Shown one piece after another: positions 1 to 6,702 of a stretch of 43,851 nucleotides of DNA. The position numbers were made by a program, and so were the translations under genes. The stretch comes from Alphaproteobacteria bacterium. GTDB lineage: Bacteria > Pseudomonadota > Alphaproteobacteria > UBA2966 > CAIVPW01. The DNA is taken from positions 1 through 43,851 of the forward strand of contig CANKGV010000020.1 of assembly GCA_947481575.1 (NCBI GenBank), in the 5' to 3' direction. The notes beneath the pieces are model-generated. The model ran no database searches. It saw only the letters and a list, made by a program, of their open reading frames with translations, and was not told where the DNA came from. How positions within the stretch are numbered: position 1 is the stretch's first letter; each line of letters begins with the position of its first letter.

Positions 1-103
1 ACAACTTTATCACTTCGACGTGATCGCGTGCTCACTTGGCACGCCGCTTGCTTAGTCCGACTCTCCATCTTCGCACTCACGGAACCGTGATCAGATACCG
101 GAT

Positions 104-727
104 TCACATGGACAATTCGTCTGTTCGGGGCGCTGTATCGACGACGGCTGCTGGGCTTGGAAATGGGTCGCCGTCCAGATGGGTTTGCCGTCCAACAGCC
201 ACCGCCGGAGCGTGCGAGCTGATGGGCGACGGTTCGCTCATCGCGTGAGGCCGTGTCAGTGGCAAGTCCTGCGCGTGCTCAGGCATCGGCACGAAGCGAT
301 TGCTGCGTTCCTTCTCTTCAGTCAGACGCCGCCATCGGCTGTTGCCCATGCGCGCTGCGCCATTGCCGATTGCCCCGTCGCGGACAAAGTCGACGTAGGT
401 GTGATCCTCGTCGGTCGGCCAATGACGCTGGAAGTCGTCCAAGAACGCTGGCCAATTGGGCGGCAGCCGATGGGCCTCAAAATAGCGCAGCGGAAATGAG
501 AAGCCGTGGTCGATGCCGACCAGCGTCGGCGCATCTTCGGCCAGCCTCTGAACCAACCACTCCGCAATGCCACGCCGGGTCCAGTACTTGCGCGGGCTGG
601 GCGGCGGTGGAACCTCGGCAGGCGGTACAGCGCCGTTGGCCACGTAGACGCGCAGGCCCTTGAGGCTCGCGGTCGGCGTTTCCGCGCCTGAATAGTCGAT
701 GCCGATGTAACGGACGAATGCAGGCAT
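104..727 (-). CDS. Conserved hypothetical protein, probably truncated or recombined at its 3' end
   Basis: A 207-residue reading frame starts at an ATG whose complement is at 725-727. The first ~140 residues look like a genuine conserved protein: an N-terminal Asp-containing strand (YIGIDYSGAETP), then WTRRGIAEWL, a second Asp strand (LVGIDHGFSFPLRYFE), and DDFQRHWPTDEDHTYVDFVRDG. The two Asp strands (GIDYSG, GIDHGF) suggest an RNase H-like or DUF429-like fold; that is inference. From about residue 141 (near position 305) the sequence becomes low-complexity, Pro/Ser-rich and unlike a folded domain. From memory, members of this family continue for another 100 or so conserved residues, so the gene looks cut by a deletion or recombination near 305. 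No clear ribosome binding site is visible. Its function is unknown. Neighbouring phage-type DNA fits a rearranged accessory region. Confidence 0.55.
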   Translation of the reverse strand: MPAFVRYIGIDYSGAETPTASLKGLRVYVANGAVPPAEVPPPPSPRKYWTRRGIAEWLVQRLAEDAPTLVGIDHGFSFPLRYFEAHRLPPNWPAFLDDFQRHWPTDEDHTYVDFVRDGAIGNGAARMGNSRWRRLTEEKERSNRFVPMPEHAQDLPLTRPHAMSEPSPISSHAPAVAVGRQTHLDGDPFPSPAAVVDTAPRTDELSM

Positions 728-957
728 TCTGCGTAGGCGATCAGGCCTCTTTGGCGGTGGGCCGTTCGTGGAAAATGATAGTCGTGCTGCCCGGCGCCGT
801 CACTTGCCCGCCAGGGGCGTCAGAACGACTCGCTGATTCGCGGCAACCCTGTGGTTGGTAGGATGGGACTCGGCAACGGCTAGCGGCCACCGGTGAGTCT
901 TGTAGGCGGTCCCAGCGGCATGTGGCCGAACGGAATACCCTGCGATTCAGTCGGATG

Positions 958-1299
958 TTACTCCGCCCGCGCCAGCATCAGCAGTGCCCGCAACTGGTCG
1001 CGCTGGTCACGGTCCAGGACCGCGACATCGAGCCGCTCGTGCTGCTGCACAGATATCGGCGCACCGTCCGCGCCACTGAGCTCGACCGCCTTGCGCTTCG
1101 GGGCAACGTACGAGGCCAACTCCGCGAACATCCGGCCGCGAAGTTCAGGCGGGTTGCTGGCGTCCATCGCGATGCGTGCCATGCCCTCGATGGGGTCGCA
1201 GTCGAGCTCGGTCAGGCGCTGCTGGACCTCGACGGTCCGCTTGTTCGGCGTGCCCTTTTGCCGACCACCGCGACGTTCACCGGGCTTGCTGCCGCGCAT
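958..1299 (-). CDS. Phage-type small protein (terminase-small-subunit-like or DUF5681-like)
   Basis: This 113-residue basic-headed protein begins MRGSKPGERRGGRQKGTPNK, the Gly/Arg/Lys-rich opening seen in many prophage proteins that sit beside terminase genes. A short helical region follows (residues ~35-70, with ELRGRMFAELASYVAPKRKAVE) and then an acidic/Gln-rich tail. The ATG (complement at 1297-1299) has a GGAG ribosome binding site 7 bases upstream (complement of 1307-1310). A perfect 17-bp palindrome lies just upstream at 1320-1336. No other phage gene is visible, so this is probably a remnant or a single cargo gene. The family call rests on N-terminal composition; DNA binding or packaging is inference. 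Confidence 0.6.
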   Translation of the reverse strand: MRGSKPGERRGGRQKGTPNKRTVEVQQRLTELDCDPIEGMARIAMDASNPPELRGRMFAELASYVAPKRKAVELSGADGAPISVQQHERLDVAVLDRDQRDQLRALLMLARAE

Positions 1300-1319
1300 G
1301 GCTGATCTCCGCTACGTTA

Positions 1320-1336
1320 GTGTTATAGTATAACAC
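1320..1336 (-). promoter_or_regulatory. Perfect 17-bp palindrome overlapping a -10-like element
   Basis: The sequence GTGTTATAGTATAACAC reads as two exact 8-base arms around a single central base. On the minus strand it contains TATACT, a good -10 hexamer, 20-odd bases before the ATG of the phage-type gene. Its AT-richness contrasts with the GC-rich surroundings. An operator bound by a dimeric phage repressor, autoregulating the minus-strand gene, is the simplest reading. I see no convincing -35 element. Confidence 0.45.
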
Positions 1337-1496
1337 ATTGGCGGTGCTTCGGTTGCGCTGACGCATTTGGCGATGGGCCGGAAAGAAACCGGCGACGGCG
1401 TCCGCCAACGGCAATGGGGGCGTGACCGACTCGCAGGTGGGAACTGTCTCCTCAGGCTACCGCGCCGCTACCGCTACTACGTAAGCCGCGCGCTGC

Positions 1497-3212
1497 ATGA
1501 CGGCCGGCCAGAGGATGCGGGATCCATTCCGCGCGTCCCGGCAAAGGATATTGAGTCCCATCCGGCATTTCGGCGCCGACTTGGCGGACTTCGCCGACAC
1601 GGCGGCCCTCGTGGCCAACGTGGACGTGGTGGTTTCGGCCGACACGTCGGTGGCGCATTTGGCGGGCGCGATGGGTAAGCCGGTGTGGATTCTGCTGCCC
1701 GACATCGGCCTTGATTGGCGCTGGCAAGCGACGCGCAGCGATAGCCCGTGGTATCCGACAGCACGCCTGTACCGTCAGGGCCACGGCGACGATTGGGCGC
1801 CCACGATTGCCCGAATCGCTGGGGACCTAGCGCGCGAATTCACGCTGAGACTGTCGCCACCGGCAGCGCAGCCCGCCGCACGAACTCCGGCTGCTTCCGT
1901 TACCGACATGGCCCGCTGGAGCAAGAGCAGTTCGCTGCTGTCCGAGTGGGACGGCCGCGCCCGCATTGCCGCGACGCTGATCCCGGCGGGGGCAAGCGTA
2001 CTCGACATCGGTTGCGGGAAGATGGCGCTAGAGCAGTCGTTGCCCTTCGGCTGCACCTACCAGCCGTGCGATCTGGTGGCCCGCGACCCTCGCACCATCG
2101 TGTGCGACCTCAACAGCGGCGAATTCCCGGACGCGGCGGCCGCGAAGGCCAACGTCATCTCGTTCCTGGGCGTGGTCGAATACATCGCCGATGTGCCGCG
2201 CCTGTTTGCGCGTCTGCGCGCTACCGGCAAGTCGATTGTCGTGAGTTACCACCCGACCGACGTGACGGCGCGCATCGATCGCCGCAAGCTTGGTTGGATC
2301 AATGATTTCTCGATGGACGCGTGGTTGCAGACGATCACCGCCGCCGGCTTCCACGCCACCAACATCGAGCGGGTCTCAGAAATCCAATTCCTGTTCAAGC
2401 TGGCACCAGGGCCGCGCCCAGCGGTACTCCCGATCAAGCGCGTTGCGGTGCTGTCGTACGGCAATGTCGGCAACTTTGGCGACCGGCTTGGCTACCACCT
2501 GCTGAACACGGTGCTGCCGGCCAACGCCGAGGTCACGCAGTACTTTCACCGCCCGTGGGTGGAGCCGAATCTAGACGGGGTCGATCTGCTGGTGTGCGGC
2601 ATCGGCAATTCGCTGTTCGCGCCCTTGCTCACCCCCGAGCTGGTGCGCGTCATCGAGTCCGCCAAGTACAGCATTGGCATCTTCGGCACCCAGTACCGCA
2701 ACGCCATCGACCGTGGCGCGTTGGCTCCCGTGCTGGGGCGCATCAACCACTGGTTCGCCCGCTACCAGGAAGACGTTCAGCTCTATGGCGGCCTCGCCGG
2801 CCACGTGAGCCATTTGGGCGACTGGCTGATCGACGCGTGCCCGATGGCGCGCGGCCACCTCGATGCCACGCTGTCGGTGGGGGATGAGATTTGGCAGGAT
2901 CTTCCGCTCGACCGCACCATCCAGAAGATCCAGGCCCACAGCACGGTTCGCTCGGCGCGGTTGCACCCGTTGCTGTGCGCGCTTACCAGTGCGGAACGCG
3001 TTGCCTACACCGAGCAGCGCCAGCCGGACCCGGTCGGCGTCTCGGGCAAGTTCCGCTCGATGCTGTTCGACGTGTTCGGCCGCGACTACCCGGAAGGCGA
3101 GTTCTTCGACGTCGATCGCGCCAAGGTCGTGGCCTACAAGGCCAAGGTCGCCACAAACGTTGCTGCCCTGCGCCGGCAAGTCGCTGCGTTGTTGAACCCG
3201 CCCGCGGCATGA
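1497..3212 (+). CDS. Chimeric glycan enzyme: GT9-like remnant + SAM methyltransferase + polysaccharide pyruvyl transferase-like domain
   Basis: The frame opens after a stop at 1482 and encodes 571 residues. Residues ~20-110 match the C-terminal part of TPR-linked glycosyltransferases (DFADTAALVANVDVVVSADT, SVAHLAGAMGKPVWILLP, DSPWYPTARLYRQ), but the TPR and N-terminal catalytic parts are missing. Residues ~138-305 form a class I SAM methyltransferase with motif I VLDIGCGKMALEQ. Residues ~315-571 resemble polysaccharide pyruvyl transferases (SYGNVGNFGDRLGYHLLN, SARLHPLLCALTSAERVAYT). ATG at 1908 (MARWSKSSSLLSEWDGRAR) could be the true start of a methyltransferase-pyruvyltransferase protein, with the GT part a fused leftover. 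The gene precedes type I secretion genes in the same orientation, so it may decorate the polysaccharide that anchors the secreted RTX protein; that is inference. Confidence 0.75.
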   Translation: MTAGQRMRDPFRASRQRILSPIRHFGADLADFADTAALVANVDVVVSADTSVAHLAGAMGKPVWILLPDIGLDWRWQATRSDSPWYPTARLYRQGHGDDWAPTIARIAGDLAREFTLRLSPPAAQPAARTPAASVTDMARWSKSSSLLSEWDGRARIAATLIPAGASVLDIGCGKMALEQSLPFGCTYQPCDLVARDPRTIVCDLNSGEFPDAAAAKANVISFLGVVEYIADVPRLFARLRATGKSIVVSYHPTDVTARIDRRKLGWINDFSMDAWLQTITAAGFHATNIERVSEIQFLFKLAPGPRPAVLPIKRVAVLSYGNVGNFGDRLGYHLLNTVLPANAEVTQYFHRPWVEPNLDGVDLLVCGIGNSLFAPLLTPELVRVIESAKYSIGIFGTQYRNAIDRGALAPVLGRINHWFARYQEDVQLYGGLAGHVSHLGDWLIDACPMARGHLDATLSVGDEIWQDLPLDRTIQKIQAHSTVRSARLHPLLCALTSAERVAYTEQRQPDPVGVSGKFRSMLFDVFGRDYPEGEFFDVDRAKVVAYKAKVATNVAALRRQVAALLNPPAA

Positions 3213-3229
3213 TCCCCCGCAACGAACCG

Positions 3230-3237
3230 TTAACCAT
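3230..3237 (+). promoter_or_regulatory. CtrA-like half-site TTAACCAT upstream of the secretion genes
   Basis: TTAACCAT lies 98 bases before the small ORF at 3335 and 226 bases before the ABC exporter start. The same octamer, in the opposite orientation, occurs twice upstream of the RTX gene at 18006-18036. In alphaproteobacteria CtrA recognises TTAA-containing sites, and TTAACCAT has been described as a half-site; binding here is inference. Confidence 0.4.
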
Positions 3238-3304
3238 GGGCGGCATACGCTCCAGTGCTTGGTCTACATTCGGGCCACGGCTAGTTGGCCATGGTCCAGC
3301 GGAG

Positions 3305-3310
3305 TACAAT
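3305..3310 (+). promoter_or_regulatory. Possible -10 element (TACAAT) for the secretion operon
   Basis: TACAAT sits 24 bases before the ATG at 3335, in a stretch (3213-3334) whose composition is less coding-like than its neighbours. No good -35 hexamer at 16-18 bp is obvious, as expected if an activator such as CtrA recruits polymerase. Confidence 0.3.
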
Positions 3311-3334
3311 TTTGGCTTCGGTGACGGGTTGGGA

Positions 3335-3466
3335 ATGACCAACCATCTGCTTTCCGTCGTCCCTGCTGCGTTCGGCCTCGATTGGCCGGATACCCGCGCA
3401 GCGTGGCGGCGTGCTTTGGAGAACGGCGCGCCGATGCTGATGTCGATGCCCGGCCAGGTGCAGTGA
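3335..3466 (+). CDS. Small ORF translationally coupled to the ABC exporter
   Basis: This frame encodes 43 residues, MTNHLLSVVPAAFGLDWPDT and onward, ending MSMPGQVQ. Its TGA stop (3464-3466) overlaps the GTG start of the exporter as GTGA. The same frame is open back to an ATG at 3209 that overlaps the previous gene's stop as ATGA, giving an 85-residue alternative coupled at both ends. The part before 3335 has poor codon usage and contains a possible promoter, so I prefer the short form. I do not recognise the product. It may serve mainly as a coupling leader that sets exporter translation. Confidence 0.4.
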   Translation: MTNHLLSVVPAAFGLDWPDTRAAWRRALENGAPMLMSMPGQVQ

Positions 3467-5322
3467 GCGCCCAGTCGAACGCATACGGGGCCGACCCCGC
3501 GCCGCGATCGGAGTTCGCGGCGGCGCTAGCGGCGTGCACCGGTGCGTTCGCCGGCGTGGCGGTGATCAGCGCGGTCAGCAGCTTCCTGATGCTGACCGGG
3601 TCGTTCTTCATGCTGGAAGTCTACGATCGCGTCCTGCCGAGCCGCAGCTTGCCGACGCTGACGGCGTTGGCCGTGCTGGCGACCGGACTGTTCTTCCTGC
3701 AGGGCGCCCTCGACGTGATCCGGGGCCGCGTGCTGGTTCGCATTTCGGCGTTCCTGGACGAGTCCCTCAGCGGCCGCATCTACGATGCAGTTGTGCGGCT
3801 GCCGCTGACCGCGCGCGGAAGCGGTGACGGGTTGCAGCCGTTGCGCGACTTCGACCTGGTGCGCGGGTTCCTCTCGGGCGCCGGGCCGATGGCGTTGTTC
3901 GATCTGCCGTGGATCCCGTTCTACCTATTCCTGTGCTTCGTGTTTCACTTCTGGATCGGTGTCGCGGCCACCGCTGGCGCCGTAGTGCTGATCGTTCTCA
4001 CTCTGTTGACGGAGATCTTGTCGCGCGGCCCGTCGCGCGATGCCGCGAGCTTTGGTTCCGCCCGTCAAGCGCTCGCCCAAGCGGGGCGCCGCAACGCGGA
4101 AGTGCTGCGTGCCATGGGCATGGCCGGGCGCACCGGGAATCTTTGGGGTGAGGCGAACCGCAAGTATCTGGCGGCACATGGCCGCGCCAGCGACGTGGGC
4201 GGCGGCCTGGGCGCCGTGTCGCGCGTATTCCGGATGCTGCTGCAGTCGGCGATTCTCGCCGTTGGTGCGTATCTCACCATCAACCAGCAGGCCAGCGGCG
4301 GCATCATGCTGGCCGCATCGGTGATGGCGGGGCGCGCGCTCGCGCCGGTCGAAACCGCGGTCGGCAACTGGAAGGGCTTCGTCGCAGCGCGGCAGGCCTA
4401 CCAGCGCCTGAAGATGATGCTGCGGTTGCTGCCGCAGGAAGAGAACCAAATGGACCTGCCGGCGCCGGAGGAATCCCTGGCGCTGCAGGGATTGAGCTTG
4501 GTCCCGCCCGGCCTCGACAAACTGGTCGTGATGGACGTTTCGTTTTCGGTCAAGGCCGGCCAGGGACTTGGCATCATCGGCCCGAGCGGTTCTGGCAAGT
4601 CTTCGCTCGCGCGGGCACTTGTAGGCGTTTGGCAGCCGATCCGCGGCCGCGTCCGGTTGGACGGTGCTTCGCTGAGCCAGTGGGCCCCGGAAGCGCTCGG
4701 CCAGCACATCGGCTATTTGCCCCAGGACGTTGAGTTGCTGGACGGCACAGTGGAACAGAACATTGCCCGCTTCACCGATGCGGGCTCGTCCGAAGTGATC
4801 GCGGCGGCCAAGGCCGCGTCCGTCCATTCGGCAATCCTGGCACTGCCGCAGGGGTACCGCACCCGCATCGGCGAAAGCGGCGCGGCCCTGCCCGCCGGCT
4901 TGCGCCAACGCATCGCCTTGGCGCGTGCGTTGTTCCGCGACCCGTTCCTGGTGGTTCTGGACGAGCCCAACTCCAATCTCGATTCGGAAGGCGATCAGGC
5001 CCTTACCCAGGCGATCCTGAGTGTGCGGTCGCGCGGCGGCATCGTCGTCGTGGTGGCGCACCGGCCCAGCGCGCTGGCCGGCGTGGACCAACTGTTGATT
5101 ATGAACCAGGGGCGCGCCCAGGCGTTCGGGCCCAAAGAGCAGGTCCTGCAGCGCGTCCTTCCGTCTTCCGCCCGCCCCGCCGCCGGGCTGCCGCCAGGCC
5201 GTCCGCAGCAGGTAGCGGGAGGGAACCAGGGCGGGCGCACGCCGATTGCCGGCGGGACCGGTACACCGATTGGCCAGATCGCCATCGCGCGCGGCCGCCC
5301 CAAGGTCCCCGATGGCCGGTAA
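3463..5322 (+). CDS. Type I secretion system permease/ATPase (PrtD/RsaD-type ABC exporter)
   Basis: An inner-membrane half-transporter of 619 residues that energises export of RTX proteins through a three-part channel. The N-terminal membrane domain has the family pattern MLTGSFFMLEVYDRVLPSRS near residues 40-60 and further membrane segments to ~residue 300. The nucleotide-binding domain has Walker A GPSGSGKS (373-380), Q-loop GYLPQDVELLDGT, Walker B LVVLDEPNSNLD (Asp500, Glu501) and an H-loop VVVVAHRP. The ABC signature is unusual: LPAGLRQR where LSGGQ or LSAGQ is expected. I chose GTG at 3463 because it overlaps the previous stop as GTGA and gives a normal N-terminus; ATG at 3382 would add 27 non-conserved residues. 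The gene overlaps the adaptor gene by 11 bases. The convergent RTX gene at 6703-17769 is the evident substrate. Confidence 0.9.
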   Translation: MSAQSNAYGADPAPRSEFAAALAACTGAFAGVAVISAVSSFLMLTGSFFMLEVYDRVLPSRSLPTLTALAVLATGLFFLQGALDVIRGRVLVRISAFLDESLSGRIYDAVVRLPLTARGSGDGLQPLRDFDLVRGFLSGAGPMALFDLPWIPFYLFLCFVFHFWIGVAATAGAVVLIVLTLLTEILSRGPSRDAASFGSARQALAQAGRRNAEVLRAMGMAGRTGNLWGEANRKYLAAHGRASDVGGGLGAVSRVFRMLLQSAILAVGAYLTINQQASGGIMLAASVMAGRALAPVETAVGNWKGFVAARQAYQRLKMMLRLLPQEENQMDLPAPEESLALQGLSLVPPGLDKLVVMDVSFSVKAGQGLGIIGPSGSGKSSLARALVGVWQPIRGRVRLDGASLSQWAPEALGQHIGYLPQDVELLDGTVEQNIARFTDAGSSEVIAAAKAASVHSAILALPQGYRTRIGESGAALPAGLRQRIALARALFRDPFLVVLDEPNSNLDSEGDQALTQAILSVRSRGGIVVVVAHRPSALAGVDQLLIMNQGRAQAFGPKEQVLQRVLPSSARPAAGLPPGRPQQVAGGNQGGRTPIAGGTGTPIGQIAIARGRPKVPDGR

Positions 5323-6619
5323 TACCGCCTCGCCACGGCGCTCGATCCGCCTCCATCTGGCGGCCGGCGTCTCGATGTCGGTGCTCGCCGCGGTCGGCGC
5401 GGGCGGCTGGGCCGCAACCACGCAAATCGCCGGCGCCGTCGTCGCCACCGGCACAGTGATCGTCGATTCCAACGTGAAGAAGGTGCAGCACCAGACCGGC
5501 GGCATCGTGGCCGAAATCCGCGTCCACGAAGGCGAGCATGTCTCGGCGGGCGACATACTCGTGCGCCTCGACGACATCCAACTCCGCGCCACCTACGGCA
5601 TCGTCACCAAGGATCTGGACGGCCTGCTCGCGCAGCAAGCGCGACTCGAGGCGGAACGCGAAGGCAGCGCCAAGCTGGTGTTCGCGCCTACCCTGCTCGC
5701 GCGCGCGAGTGACCCCGACGTCGCCAAGGTCATGGCGAGCGAACAGCGGCTGTTTGATCTCCGGCGCTCGTCGCAGGCCGGTCAAAAGGCGCAACTGCGC
5801 CAGCGCATCGACCAGATGAAGAACCAGATTAAGGGCATGGCGGGGCAGATCGACGCGAAGACCCGCGAGATCGCCCTGATCGCCAAAGAGATCGAAACCG
5901 ACCGCGCGCTGGTGCGCGACAATCTGCTGCCGCAAACCATTCTGACGCAGATGGAGCGCGACGCCGCCCGCGCCGACGGCGACCGCGGCCAGTTGGTCGA
6001 CGCAATTGCCCAAGCCCAGGGCAAGATCGCCGAGACCGAACTCCAGATTCTGCAGGTCGATCAGGACACCCGCACCCAGGTGGGCAAAGAGCTTGCCGAT
6101 GTCCAAGCCAAGATCTCGGAGCAATCGCAGCGCAAGCTCGCATCCGAAGATCAACTCAGCCGTGTGGAGATTCGCGCGCCGCTGGATGGATGGGTGCACG
6201 AGCTTACCGCGCACACGGTGGGCGGGATCATCGCGGCCGGCGAGTCGATCATGCAGATCGTACCGGACTCCGAAATGTTGGCGGTGGAAGCCAAGGTGGC
6301 GCCAAAGGACATCGACCAGACCCGCGTCGGCCAGCCAGCGACGCTGCGGTTTTCGTCGTTCAACCTGCAATCGACGCCGGAGTTGAACGGCCAAGTCAGC
6401 CTGGTATCGGCCGATCTGACCCGCGAGGAGCGGACCGGAGCGAGTTACTACACGATCCGCATCGCCCTCGCCCCCGCGGAAGTAGCGCGGCTGGGTTCGC
6501 TGAAGCTTGTGCCCGGTATGCCGGTGGAAGCGTTCCTCGGCACCGGCGACCGCACCGCGCTTTCGTTCCTCCTGAAGCCGCTCCGCGACCGCGCGGCAGG
6601 GGCGTTCCGCGAGGACTAA
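5312..6619 (+). CDS. Type I secretion periplasmic adaptor (HlyD/PrtE family)
   Basis: A 435-residue membrane-fusion protein bridging the ABC exporter and an outer-membrane TolC-like channel. One N-terminal membrane anchor (IRLHLAAGVSMSVLAAVGAG) is followed by the biotinyl-lipoyl-like hairpin (QHQTGGIVAEIRVHEGEHVS, GDILVRLDD). Long coiled coils span residues ~85-280, then the second lipoyl half (VEIRAPLDGWVHELTAHTVG) and the beta-barrel region (GMPVEAFLGTGDRTALSFLL). The ATG at 5312 lies inside the end of the exporter gene (TAA at 5320-5322), so the two are probably translationally coupled. Upstream in-frame residues from 5246 look like shadow coding of the exporter tail. No TolC homologue follows; the gene ends at a hairpin shared with the convergent RTX gene, so the outer-membrane partner must be encoded elsewhere. 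Confidence 0.92.
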   Translation: MAGNTASPRRSIRLHLAAGVSMSVLAAVGAGGWAATTQIAGAVVATGTVIVDSNVKKVQHQTGGIVAEIRVHEGEHVSAGDILVRLDDIQLRATYGIVTKDLDGLLAQQARLEAEREGSAKLVFAPTLLARASDPDVAKVMASEQRLFDLRRSSQAGQKAQLRQRIDQMKNQIKGMAGQIDAKTREIALIAKEIETDRALVRDNLLPQTILTQMERDAARADGDRGQLVDAIAQAQGKIAETELQILQVDQDTRTQVGKELADVQAKISEQSQRKLASEDQLSRVEIRAPLDGWVHELTAHTVGGIIAAGESIMQIVPDSEMLAVEAKVAPKDIDQTRVGQPATLRFSSFNLQSTPELNGQVSLVSADLTREERTGASYYTIRIALAPAEVARLGSLKLVPGMPVEAFLGTGDRTALSFLLKPLRDRAAGAFRED

Positions 6620-6647
6620 CGTCCGTTCGGCGACCCACTGAAATGCA

Positions 6648-6675
6648 AGAAGCCCGGCCTTTCGGCCGGGCTTCT
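6648..6675. terminator. Bidirectional hairpin terminator between adaptor and RTX genes
   Basis: AGAAGCCCGGCC and GGCCGGGCTTCT form a perfect 12-bp stem around the loop TTTC. It lies 29 bases after the adaptor stop and 28 bases after the stop of the convergent RTX gene. The plus strand continues CGTTT and the minus strand TGCATTT, so both have only short T-runs; the stem is strong enough to serve either direction. Confidence 0.75.
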
Positions 6676-6702
6676 CGTTTCCGCGGTTGGCTGCTGTGCG
6701 GT

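Noticed and set aside
3925..6394. Long minus-strand frames opposite the ABC exporter and adaptor
   Set aside because: They are antisense shadows in GC-rich DNA; the plus-strand frames carry clear family motifs.
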